This document shows positions 58,931 to 64,000 of a stretch of 64,000 nucleotides of DNA, piece by piece (position 1 is the stretch's first letter; each line of letters starts with the position of its first letter). The position numbers and the translations under genes are program-made. The notes under the pieces are model-generated. The model saw only the letters and a list, made by a program, of their open reading frames with translations. It was not told the origin of the DNA and ran no database searches. Source of the stretch: Nepenthes gracilis (taxonomy: Eukaryota; Streptophyta; Magnoliopsida; Caryophyllales; Nepenthaceae); the NCBI GenBank assembly GCA_033239525.1, contig BSYO01000008.1, forward strand, positions 10,288,150 through 10,352,149, in the 5' to 3' direction.

Positions 58931-59884
58931 GGTTTTATTTAAGGCACGATTAGGACAGTAAGATGGGAGAGAGGAGAAGGCTAGTTGAGTGAAAGTATGT
59001 GACGGAACGGATTTTTTTTTTTTTTTTTTGTGTCCTCAAGCTTCCATCAAACAGAAACACAATTGAAGACTCAACTAAACCAATTGGGTGCAACACAGGA
59101 TCGCAGATGCCATCTAGGATCCATATACTTTTAACCATAACAAGTATAGCGGAAGTTATTCTAACATTGGCGGAAGCATTCATATTCATTCCAAAATATT
59201 CGTTTCTAAGTACATAGCCAAAATGTTTAGCCATAGAAGTCCATCAAGTTATTACAATAATATTTCTCCAAAATAAGCTTCCGAGGTCTTTAACCCTTCA
59301 GACAAGCCCTAGTCACTCCAACTCGTCAGGCACAAGCTCTAAAACATCATCTGTAGGGGGGAAAATATAAAACAGTGAGCCGAGGCCCAGCAAGGTACAT
59401 GCATATGAGTAGTAAAACGATGATGTAGAACGGTCATGTAGTTGTGCATAAACAGAACGGTTAAGCGAATGCGGTCAAGAAAAATAGAGAAAACATACCT
59501 TGACAAGGTACTATACTTCCGAAACGGCAAACGGTGAAGCGATGCGTAACATGCTCGGTGTGCATGCGATAGGCGGTGAAACAGAACATATCATATCGGT
59601 AATGATATTTCATATTCGATAATCGGTACTTCATATTCGGTAATCGGTACTTCATATTGATGAATCCAGACGGTAACATAACATATCCGTAAAAAGCGAA
59701 GAACGTGTACTTCATATCATATCGGTAACATAACACGTCAGTAAAACAGTAAACAGTACTTCATATCGGTACGGGCCCTGCCAGTATTCCCTACTAGCTG
59801 AGGGGTGGCGAATAATCGAGGATAGATTGTGTTCACTCCACACAATCTAAGGCCGGTAACTGTCATGTGGGTATCCCATCTTAC

Positions 59885-60300
59885 GGGATCGGTACGGTAT
59901 GCCACCCGAAGGTAGGCCGGTAACGGTATCCCTCACGGGATCGGTACGGTATGCCACCCGAAGGTAGGCCGGTAACGGTATCCCTCACGGGATCGGTACG
60001 GTATGCCACCCGAAGGTAGGCCGGTAACGGTATCCCTCACGGGATCGGTACGGTATGCCACCCGAAGGTAGGCCGGTAACGGTATCCCTCACGGGATCGG
60101 TACGGTATGCCACCCGAAGGTAGGCGGCAATGTAAGTATCCCATCTCAAGGGATCGAACAGAGTGCCACCCAAGGTAGGCAGAATGAAGTATCCCATCTC
60201 AAGGGATCGTAATGCAGTGCCACCCGAAGGTAGGCCTTGTAGCAAGTATCCCTTCGGCGGGATCGGTACGGTATGCCACCCGAAGGTAAGCCGTAGCAGT
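59885..60300. repeat. 52-bp minisatellite, about eight units
   Basis: Units start at 59885, 59937, 59989, 60041 and 60093 with an exact 52-bp period and almost no differences. Divergent units follow at about 60150, 60203 and 60259. The core is gggatcggtacggtatgcca followed by cccgaaggtaggc. Identical central and diverged edge units suggest recent expansion from the middle. Confidence 0.92.
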
Positions 60301-60574
60301 AGTTCCCTCTGTCCATAACGCCCGAGGGCGGGCGGACCATAAATAACTCCATGGGGATGAGTTATCCTCGATTACCACCAAAAGATCCTAAGGCATGTCG
60401 GAGAATCTTTCCGGTTGTAGTTAGTCCAGGGACCAAAATAACACGTAAAAGCAAATACTTCATTCATATGTTTTCATCGAAAACCATTTTCAAATCGTAT
60501 AACTTAATCCGAGAATCATATCCTTAAATACACTTGAGGCTGTTGAGATGGCATAAAATATACTTGGGCCGATT

Positions 60575-62040
60575 GATTTTCATATGAGGGCGGTTTCAAA
60601 AAAAAGGGGGCGGTTTCCATTTCCTTTCAAGGGCTGGTTTGATTCTATGCAAAGGGGCGGTTGGATTGTTCATATGAGGACCGGCCGATTTTCTAATCGG
60701 AAGGCCGGTTTCAAATGCCCAAGGGGCCGGTTTCGATTTTTCCATGAAAGAGGCCGATTTCGACTTTTACATACAAGGGCCGATCTCGAACCCAACTGTC
60801 GGGGCCGGTTTCGATGGAGGGACCGATTCGATATCAAGGCCGGTTTTGATTTTAGCATTCAAAGCTGACTTCGAATCTGAACATGTAAAGGCCGATTCTG
60901 ATTTTATACTTGCCAAGGCCGGTTTCCATGCAAAGGCCGGCTCCGATTTTTAAACCTATCGAGGCCGGATTCAAATGCAAGGGCTGATTCCGATTTTAAG
61001 GGTATAAGGGCCGATTCCGATTTTAAGAGTACAAGGCCGATTCCGATTTCAATGCAAAAGGGCCGATTTATATTTTTATAGCAAAGGGCCGATATTGACT
61101 TTGATGCCCAAAGCCAATTTCTGATTTCAATGTAAAAGGGGGCCGGTTCTGATTCTCTTAATGGTTGGCCGGTTTCGATTTCAACACGTAAGAGGCCGAT
61201 TTTGATTTTCATCACATAAGGGCCATTTTCGATTTTCATCACCAGGGGCGATTTCGATTTTCTTTACAGAGGCCGATTTCGATTTTTATCACACAAGGCC
61301 GATTTCGATTTTCATTACACAAAGGCCGATTTCGATATTCATCACACAAGGGCCGATTTCGATTTTTATCACACAAGGGCCGATTTCGATTTTCATTACA
61401 CAAAGGCCGATTTCGATTTTCATCACTCAAGGGCCATTTTCGATTTTTTTCACATCACTCGATTTTCATCAAGGCCGATTTCGATTTTCTTTACACAAAG
61501 GCCGATTTCGATTTTTATCACACAAGGGCCGATTTCGATTTTCATTACACAAAGGCCGATTTCGATATTCATCACACAAGGGCCGATTTCGATTTTCATC
61601 ACACAAGGGGCGATTTCGATTTTCATCACACGAGGGCCGATTTCGATTTTTATCACACAAGGGCCGATTTCGATTTTTCATTACACAAGGGCCGATTTCG
61701 ATATTCATCACACAAGGGCCGATTTCGATTTTTATTACACAAAGGCCGATTTCGATTTTCATAACACAAAGGCCGATTTCGATTTTCATCACTCAAGGGC
61801 CATTTTCGATTTTCTTCACCAGGGGCCGATTTCGATTTTCTTTACACAAAGGCCGATTTCGATTTTTATCACACAAGGGCCGATTTCGATTTTCATTACA
61901 CAAAGGCCGATTTCGATATTCATCACACAAGGGCCGATTTCGATTTTCATCACACAAGGGGCGATTTCGATTTTCATCACACGAGGGCCGATTTCGATTT
62001 TTATCACACAAGGGCCGATTTTCATTTTAACTTGCAAAGG
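60575..62040. repeat. 27-28 bp minisatellite with higher-order structure
   Basis: The core ggccgatttcgattttcatc recurs with cacacaag-like spacers. From about 61190 to 62030 the units are very alike; from 60575 to 61190 they are diverged and variable in length. Blocks beginning at 61245, 61471 and 61821 repeat the same order of unit variants; about 195 bp of the last two blocks are practically identical. Isolated degenerate units (gggccgattt, gggccggttt) continue to about 63010. Confidence 0.92.
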
Positions 62041-62535
62041 TCGGTTACGGTTCTCAAAGGCAAGGGCAGATTTGGAGTTTTCATGCGTAAAGGGGCGACT
62101 CTGATTTTCATAAGATGGAAGGCCGATTCTTGACAAGAGTCGGCCGGATCTAATTTTCGTGATGCAAAAAGGGGGTTCCAGTATATGCGTCAAGCAGGAT
62201 TCAAATACACTCAGTGCGGCTTCGTTCTTTGTTAAAATTGAGTTTAATTTACATGCAGTAAATCGAGTTCAAACTGATGCTGATTTCATGCCAAAAGCCG
62301 GTTTCATATCAGTTTGGATTTCATGCAAGTTCATAATGCAGGAAAACAGGAGTCATGAAAACGAAACTAAAAGACGCTTGCAGTATAAAAACAAGTGCAA
62401 CATAAATGAACTTTAGAAGATAGGCGTCCGAAGTATCTTGCCTGGGAGCCGGGTTGCCTAATTTCAACGTCCGAAGCGTTCTTCTTTCCTTCGCACCAGC
62501 TGAATTCTCCTTCCCCTTCTCCTTCGCATCGATCG

Positions 62536-62545
62536 ATTTATATAG
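62536..62545 (-). promoter_or_regulatory. TATA box of the 4-kb solo LTR
   Basis: CTATATAAAT on the minus strand lies about 500 bp from the LTR start at 63042. Transcription from it would run through both minisatellite arrays. Confidence 0.55.
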
Positions 62546-64000
62546 AGGAAGGAGTTGGGGGGGCAAATCGGGTAGGTCACCTGCCCCGTACTTATTTTCA
62601 GGGGCAACGAGGTTGTTTTACCAACTTCCTTTGGTCGCCGCTTCGTCGCCGCTTCGTTGGATTCCAACGAGTTAGGTTTCTCCCACAGTGCACGTGCTTG
62701 GCCGAACTTGAGGGGCCGAGCTTTATCGTTGGGCTGATTTTACTTGAGGGCCAGTTTCAACTGAAGCAGAAGGGGCGAAGTGTAAGGGTTGGGCCATTTC
62801 GTTTTGCATAAGGCGCTTTTCACGCTACTTAAGGGCTGGTTCTGATTTAAGCCCATAGAGCCGATTCCTCTTGACGTAAAAAGGGGCAAGACATTTGTAG
62901 CTTGGGTTTCACAGTACACGGGCGATCCTCATGGGCCGATTTCATTTGCATGAGGCGAATCCTCTTTTAATCAGTAGAGTTCGATTATGCCCACTTAAGG
63001 GCCGGTTTCATAGTTTTAGCGTTCGAAATTTTGGATCTCACAAAGTAAAGGAAAAATTTAGAGTAACAGAACTGTGGGCAGTAGGGAAAGGAAGGGTTAT
63101 TGGTAAAATTGGCAAGTGTACTGTTATTCCTTTCTTCATTTGTTGTTAATTTTTAGCTAATTCTTTTGAAGTATTGTTATTTCAATACTTGTATACTCTC
63201 TCTATTTTATCATATCATCATGTAGAACACAAGATAAAAATTTGTAGAATGTTGAACCGGCCTCCTGAAGCAGCTATAGCATCCAATATGGATGCTGATA
63301 TATTCAATTGCTGAACATAGCTCTGAACTGGCCATGAACGGCCAAATTATTCAGCGTTTGAACCGGCCTAAATATCCAAATTAGATGTTATACTCTTAGC
63401 TGAAAAATGGACCCTTGAACAGGTCAAGAACCGACCTTAAACCGGCCCTAAAGTCACCTACAGAATTAGCCCAGTTGTCCATATTGATGCAGAAAATTAT
63501 AGTCTATAAAAATAGACTGAACCAGGCCTCAAACAGGCTTAACCGGCAGCCAATGCAACTAAAATAGTAAGTACTAATATTAAACCATCCACATGTGAAC
63601 CGACACCCAAAGAAACCCTGAACCGGTCGTTGAATCAGACCCCTAAATAGTATGGTGTCTTGCTGAACTGCTTCAGGATGCAATTGGAAACCAATTTCTG
63701 AATCGGGCCCAAACTGACCCCCAATTTGGTTGAATCGGCAGCCAAAATTTTTCCAAGAGTCATATGATAATGTCTAAATATTAATCTATAAAATTAAGTT
63801 TAGAATGACCCCTAAATCGGACCCCAAATCAACAACAGAATTGACCTCTATATCCTTATTGATGCTGAATCTGGCACTCCAGGTATGTGAACCGAACCGG
63901 CCATGAACCAGTTGAACCAGTAGCCGACCCAGCCAAGTTAGCAAGTCTAAGATTGAACTATTAACGTATAAAATGGTTTTCAAAAATACTTTGAATCAAT

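Larger units (their letters stand above)
58998..63042 (-). mobile_element. 4-kb gypsy solo LTR filled with minisatellites
   Basis: The insertion is bounded by exact target duplications aagta (58993-58997, 63043-63047). Its plus-strand ends are TGTGACGGAACGG and CTCACA. Both resemble the ends of the LARD LTRs (TGTGACGGAACGG, CTCACA), so it is a Tekay-type LTR on the minus strand. The word cagtgagccgaggcccag near 59370 matches gagtgagccaatagctcag of the LARD. It contains no gag or pol, and no repeated ends suggest a full element. Two minisatellite arrays fill most of the part downstream of the TATA box. Confidence 0.82.
49675..64000 (+). mobile_element. Tekay-like chromovirus, 3' LTR runs out of window
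   Basis: The 5' LTR (49675-52834) is followed by a primer site, gag, protease, RT, RNase H, integrase with a chromodomain-like end, a polypurine tract and the 3' LTR from 57409. The 3' LTR is interrupted by two insertions. The last bases of the window match 5' LTR position 51242, so roughly 1.6 kb of LTR remain outside. Stops and frameshifts are frequent, and the LTRs differ at many sites, so the copy is old. Confidence 0.9.
57409..64000 (+). repeat. 3' LTR of Tekay-like element, interrupted twice
   Basis: The segments 57409-57940, 58936-58992 and 63048-64000 align in order with 49675 to 51242 of the 5' LTR. The gaps are filled by a Copia solo LTR and a gypsy solo LTR, each with a 5-bp target duplication. 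The LTR continues beyond the window. Confidence 0.92.

Noticed and set aside
59885..60300. CRISPR-like regular repeats
   Set aside because: Units are contiguous with no unique spacers, in plant DNA inside an LTR; this is a minisatellite.
61245..62030. Multi-repeat protein gene from minus-strand frames
   Set aside because: Several frames are open at once because the unit is about 27 bp; there is no start context, conserved neighbour or intron.
58998..63042. DNA transposon with terminal repeats
   Set aside because: Ends are TG..CA with a 5-bp duplication and LARD-like termini; no terminal inverted repeat beyond a few bases and no transposase.
1..64000. rRNA or tRNA genes
   Set aside because: Primer-binding sites match tRNA 3' ends only over 10-12 bases; no full cloverleaf or rRNA core sequence was seen by eye. 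A tRNAscan or Rfam run would settle it.

Overview
This window is plant nuclear DNA made almost entirely of LTR retrotransposons, nested in one another. No host gene, rRNA or tRNA could be recognised. The lineages seen (Tat with a second RNase H and an antisense gene, Athila-like, Tekay-like chromovirus, SIRE-like Copia, LARD and TR-GAG derivatives) point to a repeat-rich, heterochromatic part of an angiosperm chromosome. The species cannot be told from this sequence.

Layout. 1-2940: 5' half of a Tat-type gypsy element on the minus strand, cut by the window edge, with a gag-RT deletion and an in-frame RT duplication. 2941-4659: unassigned AT-rich DNA. 4660-5642 and 9953-11317: two parts of one chromovirus LTR, split by a complete 4.3 kb gag-only Copia element (5643-9952). 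11318-12954: LTR-like DNA with degenerate repeats. 12955-13672 and 22246-23925: an Athila-like pol, split by an 8.6 kb non-coding LARD-like element (13673-22245). 23935-24918 and 35966-36229: a Copia LTR, split by a complete Tat element (24924-35960) with exact 5-bp target duplications. 36230-40150: the decayed body of that SIRE-like Copia element. 40157-49344: decayed chromoviral LTRs, gag and pol in both orientations. 49675 to beyond 64000: a Tekay-like chromovirus on the plus strand. Its 3' LTR holds two further insertions, a Copia solo LTR (57946-58930) and a 4 kb gypsy solo LTR full of minisatellites (58998-63042).

None of the pol genes looks functional: all six recognisable RT copies have a changed or deleted catalytic Asp-Asp box. 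The most interesting locus lies inside the complete Tat element. It is a spliced two-exon gene on the strand opposite to gag-pol (26601-28386), with an apparently intact 79-bp intron, a good start context and a poly(A) signal. Upstream are a seven-unit minisatellite rich in TTGAC W-box cores and two CACGTG G-boxes. The element's own LTR promoter carries TTGAC cores as well. A second cross-cutting signal is a cluster of the palindrome CTCGAG just upstream of the TATA-like box in LTRs from both Copia and gypsy families.
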